Shown one piece after another: positions 62,703 to 64,000 of a stretch of 64,000 nt of DNA. Within the stretch, counting starts at the first letter, position 1. Every line of letters begins with the position of its first letter. The position numbers and the translations under genes were made by a program. The DNA comes from Exiguobacterium indicum HHS 31 (GTDB lineage Bacteria > Bacillota > Bacilli > Exiguobacteriales > Exiguobacteriaceae). Location of the stretch: NCBI RefSeq assembly GCF_001939065.1, contig NZ_MPSZ01000001.1, positions 1,116,001 to 1,180,000 on the forward strand. The letters run 5' to 3'. The notes below the pieces were generated by a model. The model was not told the origin of the DNA. It worked only from the letters and a program-made list of their open reading frames with translations, and ran no database searches.

Positions 62703-64000
62703 TTAGTTACGACGTGGTGGACGTTGTCCGTCACGTGGTGGGCGTGAACCCTGATCCCGACGTGGCGGGCGGTTCTCACGCTCTGTCTTTTTCTTTTCTT
62801 CGTATGCCGCACGATCTTCTTCACTTAAGCCTTCGACGAGCAGGACTTTGTGTGAAGCGTTGACACGTCCTTTGTCATCGATTTCCGTGACACGGACTTT
62901 TAGCTTATCTCCAAGTTTGACGACATCTTCCGTTTGACCGACACGGTTAAGTGCGAGTTCCGAAATGTGGACGAGTGCGTCTTTTCCTTTGAACAATTCG
63001 ACGAATGCACCGAATTTCTCAACACGACGAACTGTTCCATCGAACTCTTCACCGACGACGACTTCACGGACGATATCTTCGACCAATTGACGGGCACGAT
63101 CGATGCCGGCTTGATCCGTCGAAGCGATAAAGACGGTTCCGTCTTGATCGATGTCGATCTTGACGCCTGTCTCATCGATGATACCGTTGATGACTTTACC
63201 ACCAGGTCCGATGACATCACGGATTTTATCTGGATTGATTTTGAGTGTGACGATTTTTGGTGCGTATTGTGACAATTCGACACGTGGTTCAGCGATGACC
63301 GTTTGCATATGCTCAAGAATGTGCAGACGACCAAGACGTGCTTGCTCGAGTGCTTCTTCGAGGATTTGACGCGTGATTCCGCCGATTTTCATATCCATTT
63401 GCAGAGCTGTGACACCTTCGTGAGTTCCAGCGACTTTGAAGTCCATATCTCCGAGATGATCTTCCATCCCTTGGATATCCGTCAAGATCGAGTAATTGTC
63501 GCCTTCCATGATCAAGCCCATCGCGATACCAGCGACAGGTGCTTTAAGTGGAACACCAGCATCCATCATGGCAAGGATCGAACCACAGATTGAAGCCTGT
63601 GATGAAGAACCGTTCGACTCAAGGACTTCTGACACGAGACGAATCGTGTACGGGAAATCGACTTCATTCGGAAGAACTGGTAAGAGTGCGCGTTCTCCAA
63701 GTGCCCCGTGACCAATTTCACGACGACCTGGTGCACGCATCGGACGTGCTTCCCCGACTGAGAATGGCGGGAAGTTATAGTGGTGCATGAAACGCTTCTC
63801 TTCCTTCAGACCCAGTCCATCGATGATTTGAGCGTCACCCGCAACACCGAGTGTCGCAACAGACAAGACTTGTGTCTGACCGCGAGTGAACAAACCTGAA
63901 CCGTGTGCACGTGGTAAGAGACCGACTTCTGAATCAAGTGGACGGATCTCAGCAAGACCACGACCATCTGGACGGATTTTATCTTCTGTGATCAGACGGC
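62703..64000 (-). CDS. pnp: polyribonucleotide nucleotidyltransferase (N-terminus cut by window edge)
   Basis: PNPase degrades RNA with phosphate and takes part in mRNA turnover. The frame stays open to the right edge, so about 432 codons of the C-terminal part are present (the full family length is about 700). Visible are the second RNase PH domain ([52 protein letters not shown]), the KH domain ([20 protein letters not shown]), the S1 domain ([29 protein letters not shown]) and a basic Arg/Pro/Gly-rich tail. An internal TTG at 63893 is not the start. Confidence 0.98.
   Translation of the reverse strand, partial: RLITEDKIRPDGRGLAEIRPLDSEVGLLPRAHGSGLFTRGQTQVLSVATLGVAGDAQIIDGLGLKEEKRFMHHYNFPPFSVGEARPMRAPGRREIGHGALGERALLPVLPNEVDFPYTIRLVSEVLESNGSSSQASICGSILAMMDAGVPLKAPVAGIAMGLIMEGDNYSILTDIQGMEDHLGDMDFKVAGTHEGVTALQMDMKIGGITRQILEEALEQARLGRLHILEHMQTVIAEPRVELSQYAPKIVTLKINPDKIRDVIGPGGKVINGIIDETGVKIDIDQDGTVFIASTDQAGIDRARQLVEDIVREVVVGEEFDGTVRRVEKFGAFVELFKGKDALVHISELALNRVGQTEDVVKLGDKLKVRVTEIDDKGRVNASHKVLLVEGLSEEDRAAYEEKKKTERENRPPRRDQGSRPPRDGQRPPRRN

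Overview
The window is a stretch of core chromosome from a low-to-mid GC Bacillota of the Bacilli class. Gene order follows the Bacillus subtilis recU-nth-dnaD-asnS-aspB-dinG-pan-birA-cca, qcr-aro-cheR-ndk-menG-hbs and gpsA-der-cmk-gudB-recS neighbourhoods. Sporulation genes expected in these neighbourhoods, such as spoIVA between hbs and yphF, are missing. The MurE specificity motif and the adjacent FemAB-type ligase suggest lysine-type, bridged peptidoglycan. Together with the frequent TTG/GTG starts, this points to a non-sporulating genus such as Exiguobacterium (inference; no 16S gene is present).

Layout. 1-2000: partial recU, yppE and an accessory DUF3800 gene at a rearranged junction. 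2002-9441: nth, dnaD, asnS, aspB, ypmB, ypmA, dinG. 9448-11730: the panBCD pantothenate operon, preceded by a structured leader and attenuator. 11749-14952: birA, cca, bshA. 15123-17381: membrane proteins (YitT family, YugP, YpjA). 17436-25492: qcrABC, ypiFBA and the shikimate genes aroCBA. 25512-29676: cheR, ndk, hepT-menG-hepS (menaquinone) and HU. 29762-37119: yphF, yphE, gpsA, der, an S1-like protein, plsC, cmk, a PilZ protein and prsW. 37288-41764: ansA, ypdA, glutamate dehydrogenase, ddl. 41904-46199: ypbH, a CarH/LitR-like MerR-B12 regulator, a tiny ypbE-like gene, recS, ypbB. 46430-53588: ferredoxin, then a nucleoside ABC transporter (nupNOPQ) with a GntR regulator and a second BMP-type binding lipoprotein. 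53921-64000: spoIIIE/ftsK, rnjB, a CwlK-like peptidase, a FemAB ligase, murE, an M16 peptidase and the C-terminal part of pnp.

Functional links. bshA and ypdA bracket bacillithiol synthesis and recycling. hepST, menG and qcrABC serve menaquinone-based respiration. panBCD and birA serve CoA and biotin-dependent metabolism. murE, the FemAB ligase, cwlK and ddl serve the cell wall. CcpA-type cre sites lie before gudB, both BMP lipoprotein genes and perhaps ndk, suggesting carbon control of glutamate breakdown and nucleoside uptake.

Most interesting signals: a putative B12-dependent light-sensing repressor with a perfect 8+8 bp dyad around its own -10 element; a pan-like RNA leader with terminator and possible antiterminator before panB; and a TCAGAC(T/G)TCTGAC-like palindrome shared by the promoters of the GntR gene and the duplicated BMP lipoprotein. 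No rRNA, tRNA, CRISPR array, insertion sequence or prophage was seen.
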